64,000 nt of DNA from JANJTY01 sp038257155 (GTDB taxonomy: Bacteria > Pseudomonadota > Gammaproteobacteria > Xanthomonadales > Xanthomonadaceae), in assembly GCA_038257155.1 (NCBI GenBank), contig JBBSJP010000012.1:36452-100451 (forward strand), given 5' to 3'. Position numbers and translations under genes: made by a program. Positions 17,903 through 26,650 of the stretch are shown piece by piece. The notes under the pieces were generated by a model, which saw only the letters and a list, made by a program, of their open reading frames with translations, ran no database searches and was not told where the DNA came from. Each line of letters begins with the position of its first letter. The stretch's first letter is position 1.

Positions 17903-19264
17903 GTGCACGGAAGCACGCGGCAATACGACCGATCACTCGCATCGTTCGTCCCACTGATGGCGCTTGCGTTGGGCAGTCTGTCCGCGCTGTTGGCGGGCTG
18001 CGTCGGCGAGGATCGAACCCAGGCGCTGGTGGCGCAGACCGACGCGTTCTGTGCGGCCAATCCAGTGCGGCCCTTTCCTGCCAGCGTCTCGGCGCGCAGC
18101 GTGTACATCGGCACAGGCGCCCTGACGAAGTGGCAGCACCGGATCCCGCAGCGGCTGTTGCAGGAAGGTTTTGTCGAGGTCGAGGCCGCCGCATCGATGC
18201 TGCCCTCGGTGAAAGGCAGCGGCGACTACCTGCGATTCCGCGTCGCCCCGGCGTCAGATCCGGGTTGCGCCGGACAGCGGGCGCTGGCCGAGTCGATGGA
18301 GCCCGACAAATGGCAGACCGTGCGACGCCTGATGTTCGATTGGGGCCTGCGCCCCGACCAGTGCCTGGCGATCGAGCGCACGGCCGAGCGCCGCAGCGAG
18401 TACTGGGTGGAGGTGTGGGACAGCAGTGCCGATCTGCCCGCGCCTGGGTTCGGGGTTCCGGTGCACCGCGAGCGGCGCCGCTTCGTCGCGACCGCGGCCG
18501 CTACCGGCCGCGTGCTGCACGAACATTTCTCCGAGCACGGCTTCCTGAAACTGTCCTTCTCGGTGCCCTTTGGCTGTATGCGATTGGATGAATCAACGGC
18601 CTTTTTCAATAAGTTGGTGCGTGGCACCGGCGGCGCCATTGGATCACCACCGACAGTCATTGAACCGCCGCCGGATGTGGCGGTCTTGCGGTCGGACCCA
18701 TTGCTCGAGTCGGTCAGCGATCTTGGCCTCGCGCCGATCGAGCACGCCGTGCTGTGGGATCGCGCCAAACGTTCGCTCGGCCCTGCCATCGAAGGCGTCG
18801 ACCTGCTGGAAGGCGACAGTCCCACGTTTTACGAGGCGGGCCCGAACGGGGCGCGCTACCTGCAGTTCGCGGTTGATGGCGAGTTTCGGCGCGTGCGGCT
18901 GACCTGGCTCGAAGGCAGTCCGCACGGCCAGCACGATCGTCCGGTACGGATGTTCGACCTGGACGGCCGCATTGGCATCCTTTCCGTAACGCGTCGAATA
19001 CAGGTGGGATCGCGCGGAGCGATCGATCTGTCCTGGGCTGAGCTGGCGCGAGATAGCGGTCTGTTGCAACTGCGCGCCGATGCTGTGGTTCCGATCGATC
19101 CCGATTCGAGCCTGGACTCGCTCAACCTGATCGAAAACATGCAGCACGGCCCTGAAGGCTTGCGGTTTTCGGTGACCGAGGTCGGCCTGGGCCAGAAGCA
19201 CGGGGTGCTGGCTGATCACGTCCTGCTGCGCGAGTCGAGGTACCGCTGGGGCTTGGATGAGTGA
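17903..19264 (+). CDS. Paralogous lipoprotein, copy 3 of 3
   Basis: A 453-residue lipoprotein; lipobox LLAGC at Cys33, followed by Val-Gly instead of serine. GTG 17903 is preferred because AGGGA lies five bases upstream and the position matches the paralogues; ATG 17897 would add two residues. This is the most diverged copy: EAFCAANP becomes DAFCAANP and ARDTGLPLLRA becomes ARDSGLLQLRA. The overall domain and the C-terminal VLLRESRYRWGL are kept. Different residues after the lipid cysteine among the copies could affect sorting between membranes. The function is unknown. Confidence 0.8.
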   Translation: MHGSTRQYDRSLASFVPLMALALGSLSALLAGCVGEDRTQALVAQTDAFCAANPVRPFPASVSARSVYIGTGALTKWQHRIPQRLLQEGFVEVEAAASMLPSVKGSGDYLRFRVAPASDPGCAGQRALAESMEPDKWQTVRRLMFDWGLRPDQCLAIERTAERRSEYWVEVWDSSADLPAPGFGVPVHRERRRFVATAAATGRVLHEHFSEHGFLKLSFSVPFGCMRLDESTAFFNKLVRGTGGAIGSPPTVIEPPPDVAVLRSDPLLESVSDLGLAPIEHAVLWDRAKRSLGPAIEGVDLLEGDSPTFYEAGPNGARYLQFAVDGEFRRVRLTWLEGSPHGQHDRPVRMFDLDGRIGILSVTRRIQVGSRGAIDLSWAELARDSGLLQLRADAVVPIDPDSSLDSLNLIENMQHGPEGLRFSVTEVGLGQKHGVLADHVLLRESRYRWGLDE

Positions 19265-19442
19265 TTCCGGAACACCCCGGCATGCGTGATCCGGATTCAG
19301 CCGCGGCGGCCTTTGAGCAGAAGGCAGCGCATCATTCGCAGCGAACGGCGACCAGGTCCGGTTCGAGGTTCGCCTCCAAAGCCTTCGTAGTCCAGCATTC
19401 CCGACCCGCCTTCGTCGTTCGCAACAGGAGCTTGATTCATCC

Positions 19443-19733
19443 ATGGCTATCCAGAAACAAACAAGCCCGGCCTCGCTGGTGAGTGTCGCCGCCGGATTGT
19501 TGACGCTCGCGTCCATCAGCTTTTTCTGGCCGGTGCTGTTGACCATGGCGCTGTCGACCATAGCCGTCATGTCTGGGCACGCAGGGCTCAGGGCGATCCG
19601 CAAGGACCCGGACCGGCTCGATGGAAGTGCGACGGCCTTGACCGGTCTCGCCATAGGCTATCTCGGCCTGGTCGCGGGGCTCTTCGCAGTAATGCTCTTG
19701 AATATGGGATTCATGAGTTTCGGCGGGAGGTAG
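19443..19733 (+). CDS. Small DUF4190-like membrane protein
   Basis: A 96-residue protein with two or three hydrophobic segments: ASLVSVAAGLLTLASISFFW, VLLTMALSTIAVMSG and LTGLAIGYLGLVAGLFAVML. Between them lies GHAGLRAIRKDPDRLDGSAT, which matches the loop typical of DUF4190 proteins (GHxAL..I...P..L.G.....GLxxGYxGL). The function of the family is not established. The ATG at 19443 has GGAG about ten bases upstream. It stands alone, 178 bases after the third lipoprotein gene. Confidence 0.7.
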   Translation: MAIQKQTSPASLVSVAAGLLTLASISFFWPVLLTMALSTIAVMSGHAGLRAIRKDPDRLDGSATALTGLAIGYLGLVAGLFAVMLLNMGFMSFGGR

Positions 19734-19770
19734 CCGTCGGTGATGCGCGCGGTGTTGGCGAGTGTCGAAT

Positions 19771-20343
19771 CTACGGACGCTGCGCGACAGCGTTGCCGGG
19801 ATTGCTGTTGATGCGATCTTCCACAAGCTTCGCCAGGCGATGCATCGCGACTGCCCAGACAGTCGACACGGCGGCGAGAATCGGGAACAGCACCAGCACG
19901 ATCATCGACTCGGCAAGCCCACCAGTGGGCAGGATTGCCACGACATAACCTGCCTGCGCGATCAGCCACGACACCACGGCGATGCGTCCCAACCCGACCG
20001 GCCGCGGAGCGCCATACAGTCGACGCCACAGGGCCTCGACCAGGTAGATGGCGAGCGCAATCTTGGCCCAGACGATCATCAGGGTGCTGCCATCGCCCTG
20101 CCCTTGCGAATCAACACCACCGAGCCAGGCGAAGGCACTCACGAACACGCGCGTGAGTGCGCCGATTGCGCTGTCCGGACCGCCGAGATGAGCCCAGGTC
20201 GCGACCGCGAGCAGTATCCAGCCGGCATGAAAGAACACCATCGCGAAGCATTGCGTCGCGGCGATGTAACGCACCACCTGGATGACAAGAAACCTTGCTA
20301 GCGGACTCGCAGGCGTGCTTTCGTGCATGGCCGTGTGCGGCAT
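19771..20343 (-). CDS. Integral membrane protein of unknown function
   Basis: A 190-residue protein with four hydrophobic segments: LVIQVVRYIAATQCFAMVFF and HAGWILLAVATWAHLG, MIVWAKIALAIYLVEALW, IAVVSWLIAQAGYVVAILPT, and MIVLVLFPILAAVSTVWAVA. The N terminus is short and polar and the C-terminal tail is basic. No family was recognised. It converges on the DUF4190-like gene with 37 bases between the stops. An ATG 15 bases inside (M6) is an alternative start. Confidence 0.65.
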   Translation of the reverse strand: MPHTAMHESTPASPLARFLVIQVVRYIAATQCFAMVFFHAGWILLAVATWAHLGGPDSAIGALTRVFVSAFAWLGGVDSQGQGDGSTLMIVWAKIALAIYLVEALWRRLYGAPRPVGLGRIAVVSWLIAQAGYVVAILPTGGLAESMIVLVLFPILAAVSTVWAVAMHRLAKLVEDRINSNPGNAVAQRP

Positions 20344-20527
20344 TCAAACAATGGGGGCCAGATTGTGCCGTATTGCTCGCGCATTGGCGCCAGTGGGCGA
20401 GCAGCGATGCATGCGCCAGGCGCTTCGCCGCCGCATTTTCGCAGAGCCGCTTGCCTGCATCGCAGCCGTTTCTGCTGCAGTGAGGTGACGCTCGAATTTG
20501 GCGACGCCAGCCCTGATCACCGCTTCG

Positions 20528-22231
20528 TCATGGGCAGGCGGGTGACCCACAGATGTACAGGCCAAGCTGACCGTTGGTTTGGTCGTAGTATGCAATCACC
20601 GGTCGATCATCCGAACGCACGGCCACCGCGACTGCGCGGCCCGCCCGTCCGGCCGGCAACAACGGACGTCCAGCTCCACTCGAACAGGACGCCGTGCTGC
20701 AGTCATGCAGTGTCAGCGCGTAGGCACCACCGACGTAGGAAGCGCAAGCGGCCACCGCGCTACCGTCGGGTCGCTTCGCCAAGTCAGCTTCCCAGACGTC
20801 AGTGCAGCCTGAGATGAGTGTGCCGGGCGCACTCGTGCAGTTGACATCGCTGCACGCGACAATGCCAGGCGTTCCACCAGTCGAATTGGTCAACAGCAAG
20901 GCTCGTCCGTCGGCGCGCAGGTGCATCGCAATGACGCCCCGATACTGCACCCCGGTGGTCGGTCGAAGCGTGCCCGTCGTGCACGCTGCATCCGTACAGT
21001 CCCAGAAGCGCGGGGAATCCGCCGCGCCGCCATTGCCTCCCATGGCAAGCAGCGGACGGCCGTCTGGCCGGATCGCGATCGCCACACCGGTCGGGGAATC
21101 AGCGTGTTCACGAAACAAACCAGATGTGCAATCGACATTGTCGCAATGCCATGTCCGCATGGAGAAAGTGGAAGCATTCCGATACACGACCACCGCACGA
21201 CCGTCGGCGCGCAGCGCCAGGTCGACCATGCTGGAGTAGACCGGCGAATCCAGTGCCGTAGACGAGCCGGCGCTGCAAGCGACATCGCTGCAGGAGTAGA
21301 TGTGCAGTGTGTCGCTGGTGGCGTCGATGTAGGCAATCAATGGTCGACCATCGCTGCGCAGCAGCATCGCGATTCCCTCGCCGGCGTCACCCGCCGTGGC
21401 GATGTTGCGCGCGGAGCCGCTGCTGCAGACCGCGTCGACGCAGTCGTAGAGCCGCACCGAACCGAGGGCATCCTCGTGGTAGGCAAGCAGGGGTCGGCCG
21501 TCGTCACGCAGCACGAGCTTCACGTGCCGGCCGGAATCAAGAAAGGTATCGACGACCCGATCGAAGGCCACCGGAAGCAGGGTGCACTGCGCCGTGCCAT
21601 CGGCAGCAAAGCCACGAAAATACTCGCCCTCGGTGCATTGTCCCGAGATCCTCACCTGGACCTGCGAGGGATCGATCTGCGCGCTGCCGACTGCATTGGG
21701 TGCGAGCATCGCACCGGTGACCCCACCCGGAGCAATAGCCAATGTGCCGCTCGATGTTATCGAACCACCGCTGAGCCCTGCTCCTGCAATTACCTGGGTC
21801 ACGCCGACGTCATCACCATCACTCAGCGAGGCTGGCACTCCGGTTACGCCAGCCCAGGGCACCCGCGCAGCGTACTGCGCCTGCGGCGTCGAGCGCAGGG
21901 CCTGGCGCGGCTGCAAGGCCACATGCGGCGTCGTTTCGTCGCCTTCACGCACCCGCAGTTCAAGAAAGCGGGGCGAGCCATCGAACACGGGCCCCGCGTC
22001 GAGCACCACGGTGAAGCGTCCATCGATGATCGGCAGGTTCTCGATCGGCGCCGCGCAGGCCAGCAATGCGCCATCGGTAGGGACGGCGTAAACGCATGCC
22101 TCCAGATCGAACTCGCCGACAGCGGGGGCGCCCTCGACCTTGAGTTCTCCCTGGTAGGTGAAACTGGTGTCGGCTTGCGCAAGGGCAATCAGCGGAAGGC
22201 CGGCGAAAAGCACTGCAAGAGTCAGCTTCAT
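20528..22231 (-). CDS. Exported repeat (propeller-like) protein
   Basis: A 567-residue exported protein with a signal peptide (MKLTLAVLFAGLPLIALAQA). Residues about 22-125 repeat the N-terminal module of the collagen-like protein (SFTYQGELKVEGAPAVGEFD, then PRQALRSTPQAQYA). From about 230 to the end are seven related units of 45-50 residues, each with R-x-DGRPLLAY-like and LYxCxDxxCxSG-like parts. Each unit carries a cysteine pair, giving a disulphide-rich, probably propeller-like structure. It overlaps the upstream gene by four bases (ATGA), so the two are translationally coupled. The ligand and function are unknown. Confidence 0.75.
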   Translation of the reverse strand: MKLTLAVLFAGLPLIALAQADTSFTYQGELKVEGAPAVGEFDLEACVYAVPTDGALLACAAPIENLPIIDGRFTVVLDAGPVFDGSPRFLELRVREGDETTPHVALQPRQALRSTPQAQYAARVPWAGVTGVPASLSDGDDVGVTQVIAGAGLSGGSITSSGTLAIAPGGVTGAMLAPNAVGSAQIDPSQVQVRISGQCTEGEYFRGFAADGTAQCTLLPVAFDRVVDTFLDSGRHVKLVLRDDGRPLLAYHEDALGSVRLYDCVDAVCSSGSARNIATAGDAGEGIAMLLRSDGRPLIAYIDATSDTLHIYSCSDVACSAGSSTALDSPVYSSMVDLALRADGRAVVVYRNASTFSMRTWHCDNVDCTSGLFREHADSPTGVAIAIRPDGRPLLAMGGNGGAADSPRFWDCTDAACTTGTLRPTTGVQYRGVIAMHLRADGRALLLTNSTGGTPGIVACSDVNCTSAPGTLISGCTDVWEADLAKRPDGSAVAACASYVGGAYALTLHDCSTASCSSGAGRPLLPAGRAGRAVAVAVRSDDRPVIAYYDQTNGQLGLYICGSPACP

Positions 22232-22524
22232 GGTTCGAATCCGTCGTGGAAGATTTCGTCTTTGGGGGGCGCGACCGAGTTCGGCCCGGTCCAGTAGCCG
22301 CCAGTGATCTCGAATCGTGGATTCACGCAGTCGCTGCCGCCGTCGTCAGAACACAGCGAGACCTCATCGGCGTCGGCTTGACCTGCACTGCCGCGCAACA
22401 CGTAGCGACCCGCAGCTGACTCGCCGCCACCGCCGTCCACCGTGTACCAGTCGATGCGGGGCTGTGCCGATGTCGGCAGCGTGACGCTAGCTAGCAGGAT
22501 GACGGTGGACAACGCGCGGGGCAT
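22228..22524 (-). CDS. Small exported protein with C-terminal FHDGFEP motif
   Basis: A 98-residue protein: signal peptide MPRALSTVILLASVTLPTSA, then a short region rich in Gly, Asp and two cysteines (EVSLCSDDGGSDCVNPRFEI) and a GGYWTGP segment. It ends PPKDEIFHDGFEP. The motif IFxDGFE also closes three other exported proteins in this window. It is too short to be an enzyme. The ATGA overlap with the repeat-protein gene makes the two an operon, so they may be surface partners. Confidence 0.7.
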   Translation of the reverse strand: MPRALSTVILLASVTLPTSAQPRIDWYTVDGGGGESAAGRYVLRGSAGQADADEVSLCSDDGGSDCVNPRFEITGGYWTGPNSVAPPKDEIFHDGFEP

Positions 22525-22771
22525 GGCGGGCTCGGCAGTGAGTTTCCCTACTTAACGGGAATGACGCCGGGCTGGGACCATGCCGGGCCTGAGACCCGGG
22601 AAGGACTTGAGGCGCCGCGCCTCCAATTCAGCCGATTGCGGGCAGCCAACCGACAAAGCAGCCCTCGCAGGCTCCCGGGGGCTGAACCCACAAACCGGAT
22701 CGCAGTAAGATTCGCTGGCGCGCGCAATCCGTGTGCGCGGCGATCAACCCTTCCACACTGATCTGCCCGAC

Positions 22772-23158
22772 ATGCATCGATACGACCCAAACCTGCCGCC
22801 AGATCCGGAAGCATGGTTGGCGCTGGATGAAGCAACGAGGATTTCGCTCGCTCAGTCGTTTCACGCCTCGCATGGCGAGTACGGTGGAAGCCTGCTCACT
22901 CACGCTGCCATGCACGCAGCGGTTGAGACTCAACTGGCGGGTTCCGACCCGGCCGAAGCAACTCAGCCCCTGCATCGCCTGACCGGCGCGGGGTTGTCAC
23001 GCCACGATGCGGTCCACGCCATCGCAAGCGTTTTCGCCGATTTCATCTTTCCGATTCTCAAGGCCCCCCATGCGCCACCGGAGTTTGACGCGGCGGGGTA
23101 TTGCAGGGCACTCGCCGACCTCACTGTTTCAGCGTGGCTGGGTATCGGCAAGCGCTAG
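22772..23158 (+). CDS. Small protein, possibly DUF1841-like
   Basis: A 128-residue soluble helical protein. The pattern of a short N terminus (MHRYDPNLPPDPEAWLALDE), then HASHGEYGGSLLTHAAMHAA, then LHRLTGAGLSRHDAVHAIAS, recalls the HPEY...HLxxHxAxxEQ and HxxxHxL layout of DUF1841 proteins, but the match is loose. The family role is unknown. The frame opens at ATG 22733, and ATG 22772 was preferred because the extra 13 residues look non-coding. It is an isolated gene, oriented opposite to both neighbours. Confidence 0.5.
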   Translation: MHRYDPNLPPDPEAWLALDEATRISLAQSFHASHGEYGGSLLTHAAMHAAVETQLAGSDPAEATQPLHRLTGAGLSRHDAVHAIASVFADFIFPILKAPHAPPEFDAAGYCRALADLTVSAWLGIGKR

Positions 23159-23209
23159 CAGCTTTGGTCCAGCCAACCTGGACCTTGCCAGCTAGGCCGG
23201 AAGCAGCAG

Positions 23210-24469
23210 TCAGCGATCAATTATCCGCCGCGCCAGCACGTAGGCCGCCTCCTGTGCTTCAGCGCGCGCCGTGCCCGTTCCGGAATTGCTCATCACCGCA
23301 ACACTGATGCCGTGCTCGGGCAGCAGCATCAGGAATGCCGCGGCGCCAGCCTGGGCGCCACCGTGGTGGATGATGCGGGTCGGGCGGTCTTCGCCCAGCA
23401 GACGCACTGAGGTGTCGATCCGCCATCCCAACGCGTAATTCTGCGGATTCATGCTGCCATCAGCCAGTGCCAGGGGAGTGAACAGGGCCTGCTTTCCCGC
23501 GGCCGATAGCAGCTCATCGCCCAGCAAGGCCTGCCCCAGAAGCACCAGGTCACTGGGCGTCGAGACCAGACCGCCGCCCGCAATCTTGTTGCTCGAATCG
23601 ATCGGATAGGACGCGGTGTAGCGACCGCCGTCAGCCTGGTAGAACGCGACGCGTCGCGGCATCGGCGCGAGGCCATCGACGGCGGTATCGCGCATGCCGA
23701 CAGGACCGAGGACATGCTCGGTCAGCACGGCATCGATCGGCTTGCCGGCAGCGCCTTCCATCAGCCGCGCCAGCAATGAGTAACCGAAGGTGGTGTAGCG
23801 GAAAGCGGTGCCAGGGGCAAACACCAGATCGTCTTCGGCGAAGATCGCCAGCCCGTCGGCGACTGATGCGTAGTGCTGGGTAGAAAAGGCCTCATGCCAG
23901 CCCCACCACCAGGCGGGAATCAGCGAGTAGTGGCGTACGCCAGCCTGATGCGATGCCAGCAGCCGCGCAGTGAGCGGTCGCAGCGCGGCTGGCAGGTCCG
24001 ACACATAGGTCGAGATGGGCGCATCCAGATCGACCCGTCCAGCTTCCTGCAGGCGCATCAGGGCAGTGGCGGTGATGGGTTTTGCCAAGCTGCCGGTGCG
24101 ATAGCGCGAATTCACTCGCGCAGGAATGGCCTTCTCGATATCGGCCCAGCCGGTGGCGCCAGCCCACAGCAAGCCGTCATCCCTGCCAACTGCAGCCGAC
24201 AGCGATGGCAGGCCTGTGCGCTGGCGGTGCTCGTGCAGCGCATCTCGCAGTGCATCGGCCAGCTCCGCATTGATCGAAGCCGAGGGGCTGCTCTCGTCCT
24301 GTTGCGTGGAAACCGCCGGAATGGGCTCATTGGGCCAGCCCCACTGCACGTAGAACACCAGATTGGGGCCCAGCAGCACGGCGCAGGTCAGCAGCGCGTT
24401 GCGCAGATGGCGCAGCAGTCGGCGCCGCCAGGACAGTTTTGAAGCGGGAGCGGAAGTCGGGGATTGCAT
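23210..24469 (-). CDS. Membrane-anchored beta-lactamase-fold serine hydrolase
   Basis: A 419-residue protein of the class C beta-lactamase / esterase / penicillin-binding group (Pfam Beta-lactamase). A basic N terminus precedes one membrane helix (LLTCAVLLGPNLVFYVQW, about 27-43), so the enzyme is probably periplasmic and anchored. The SxxK motif is TGSLAK with Ser127 and Lys130. The second motif reads Tyr225-Thr-Thr in place of YxN, and the third is HHGGAQAG near the C terminus. No C-terminal lipocalin domain is present. Members act as esterases, D-amino-acid peptidases or peptidoglycan enzymes; the substrate cannot be told. The start at 24469 was chosen for the membrane anchor, and upstream residues look non-coding. 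Confidence 0.8.
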   Translation of the reverse strand: MQSPTSAPASKLSWRRRLLRHLRNALLTCAVLLGPNLVFYVQWGWPNEPIPAVSTQQDESSPSASINAELADALRDALHEHRQRTGLPSLSAAVGRDDGLLWAGATGWADIEKAIPARVNSRYRTGSLAKPITATALMRLQEAGRVDLDAPISTYVSDLPAALRPLTARLLASHQAGVRHYSLIPAWWWGWHEAFSTQHYASVADGLAIFAEDDLVFAPGTAFRYTTFGYSLLARLMEGAAGKPIDAVLTEHVLGPVGMRDTAVDGLAPMPRRVAFYQADGGRYTASYPIDSSNKIAGGGLVSTPSDLVLLGQALLGDELLSAAGKQALFTPLALADGSMNPQNYALGWRIDTSVRLLGEDRPTRIIHHGGAQAGAAAFLMLLPEHGISVAVMSNSGTGTARAEAQEAAYVLARRIIDR

Positions 24470-24888
24470 GAGCGATTCACTGGAGGGACGCAGCGACTGT
24501 ATCGACCCCTGCATCCTCGCGCACTGCCAAAAGTCAGACGGGGTCCGTTCGACGCCGGGAAATCTCGCCCTGTCAGCCTTGCATGGGCACCGGGATGACC
24601 CGGAGACGAAAGCCGACCCTGAATCTCCGCGGCGGGGGCCCCGGGACTTGTGCAGCCCAACGGCAAGCGCGCAGCATATGCGCCCCGATTGACGGATAGG
24701 CCTCATGTTTGGCCGATGCACATCGACTGTCGCGAGGCGACAGTCCCCAGTTTCCTGTCGGCCCGCTATGCCCGCCGAACTTGGCAGTTCTGTGACAGGC
24801 TGCCGCGGTCGGCCCTCCCGGATAGCCCCGCTGCTGGACAAGGTCGAGATGCTGAGGCTGCAACCCTCGTGACCTCTGCGAAACGCGT
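24470..24888. other. Intergenic region between divergent genes
   Basis: A 419-base stretch between the serine hydrolase and trkH. It must contain promoters for both directions, but none stands out by eye. No hairpin, RNA gene or convincing small gene was seen. Confidence 0.4.
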
Positions 24889-26370
24889 GTGAGCGGCCCG
24901 GGAACTCTGCGTAGCGTGGCGCTTCGCTGGCGGGCGATCATCAAGGTGCTCGGCATCATCGTGGTGCTTACCGCAACGTCAAAGTTGCCGTCCATTTTCT
25001 ACGCCCTGATCAACCACGAGGACACGCTGCAGGTGTACTTCGTGAGCTTCGTCATGAGCAGCCTGGTTGGACTGGCTATGTGGTGGCCGAATCGTCGGGT
25101 CCACTACGAGTTCCGCCTGCGCGACGGCTTCCTGATCGTGACCCTGACCTGGGTCGCGGCCACCTTCGCGTCGGCGCTGCCGCTGATGTATGCACCGCCG
25201 TACCTCAGCCTCACCCATGCGGCGTTCGAAGTGATGTCGGGCCTGACCACGACCGGTGCCACCGTCATCAGCGGGCTGGATGATTTGCCGCGCTCGGTGC
25301 TGCTCTATCGCCAGGTGCTGCAGTTCGTCGGCGGAATGGGCATCGTGATCCTGGCAGTGGCGATCCTGCCGATGCTCAAGGTAGGTGGCACGCAGCTGTT
25401 CCGGGCTGAAACCACGGGGCCCAGCCGCGATACGAAGCTGACTCCACGCATCGCAGAAACCGCCAAGGCGTTGTGGCTGGTGTATGCCGGCCTGATCCTG
25501 CTGTGCGCCGGGGCGTACTGGGCAGCGGGCATGGACCTGTTCGACGCAGTCAGTCATTCGCTCGCCACCATCTCCACGGGCGGCTTCTCCACCCACGACG
25601 CGGCGTTCGGGTACTGGGACAGCCCGCTGCTCGATCTCATTGCCATCGTATTCATGGCCCTGGGCGGCATCAACTTCGGACTGCACTTCATCGCCTGGCG
25701 ACAGGCGCGATTGAGTGCCTACCTGCACGATTCCGAACTGCGCGCCTTCCTGTGGATACTGGCTGGCGCCAGCGTGCTGGTGGCGCTGACGCTGTGGGCA
25801 CACGGCCAGTACGCCGATGCCGGTACCACGCTGCGCCAGGCGGCTTTCATGACAGTGTCGGCAATGACGACCACAGGCTTCACCGTAGCCGACTTCGACC
25901 AGTGGCCCAGCATCGCGCCGATGCTCATCATGATCGTTGCGGTGATTGGTGGTTGTTCCGGATCCACCGTTGGCGGATTGAAGGTTGCACGCGTGCTGAT
26001 GGTCTTGCGTCAGGGCTTTCGCGAGGTGAAGCAGTTGGTGCATCCGAAGGGTCAGTTCCTGGTCACCATGGGCGGGCACCGCGTCTCGGAGAGCGTCGTG
26101 TTGTCGGTCAGTGGCTTCATCACCCTGTGGATGTGCTGCTTCATGGTGCTGATGCTTGGCATGATCGCGGCCGGACTCGACCCGCTCTCGGCCTTCGGCG
26201 GCACGGTGGCGACCATGGCCAACCTTGGCCCCGGCCTGGGCCAGGTGACCTGGGGATTTGCTTCGGCCAGCGATGCCGCGGTCTGGCTTGGCACGCTTGG
26301 CATGCTGCTGGGTCGCCTTGAGGTTTTCTCGGTGCTGGTGCTGCTGACCCCCATGTTCTGGCGAGAATAG
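24889..26370 (+). CDS. trkH: TrkH-type potassium uptake channel subunit
   Basis: A 493-residue integral membrane protein, of typical length for TrkH, starting at GTG. It has about ten or more membrane helices and the four selectivity-filter-like regions of the family: SGLTTTGATVISGLDD, SLATISTGGFSTHDA, MTVSAMTTTGFTVADFD and ATMANLGPGLGQV, each with the central T-G or L-G pair. GGCSGSTVGGLKVARVLMVL is also characteristic. It forms the K+ conducting subunit of the Trk system; the cytosolic TrkA subunit is not encoded nearby. An upstream ATG was not seen; alternative in-frame starts are possible. Confidence 0.92.
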   Translation: MSGPGTLRSVALRWRAIIKVLGIIVVLTATSKLPSIFYALINHEDTLQVYFVSFVMSSLVGLAMWWPNRRVHYEFRLRDGFLIVTLTWVAATFASALPLMYAPPYLSLTHAAFEVMSGLTTTGATVISGLDDLPRSVLLYRQVLQFVGGMGIVILAVAILPMLKVGGTQLFRAETTGPSRDTKLTPRIAETAKALWLVYAGLILLCAGAYWAAGMDLFDAVSHSLATISTGGFSTHDAAFGYWDSPLLDLIAIVFMALGGINFGLHFIAWRQARLSAYLHDSELRAFLWILAGASVLVALTLWAHGQYADAGTTLRQAAFMTVSAMTTTGFTVADFDQWPSIAPMLIMIVAVIGGCSGSTVGGLKVARVLMVLRQGFREVKQLVHPKGQFLVTMGGHRVSESVVLSVSGFITLWMCCFMVLMLGMIAAGLDPLSAFGGTVATMANLGPGLGQVTWGFASASDAAVWLGTLGMLLGRLEVFSVLVLLTPMFWRE

Positions 26371-26650
26371 CCGAGCGATTGAATGTGGGGCGTGCAGGCT
26401 CCGGGCTTGGGTCTGCTGGCGGACTTGCGCCTCTTTCTGTTGTGAGCATGGTCCCGAACCCGGTCGTTTCCCGTTGTTCAAATCACGGGACAGCAAATCA
26501 CCGCACGTCCGTCGGCATAGGCGGCCGCGTGACCGTCGAGCGCTGAAGGCTGACACGTTGCTTGCAATGCCGCGACATCGATCGCCGACGGCGCTCCAAG
26601 GCAGGCGTCCGGAAACTTATCCATTTACCAGCGGAACACGGAGTCTCGCC

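Noticed and set aside
23158..23215. Possible small SRP RNA from the string CCGGAAGCAGCAG
   Set aside because: Only a few bases resemble the conserved loop; the flanking stems of a signal recognition RNA are absent.
24979..26556. Long open frame antisense to trkH
   Set aside because: It covers the complete trkH gene on the other strand, is rich in Gln, His and Arg, and has no domain; GC-rich codon use on the real strand keeps the opposite frame open.
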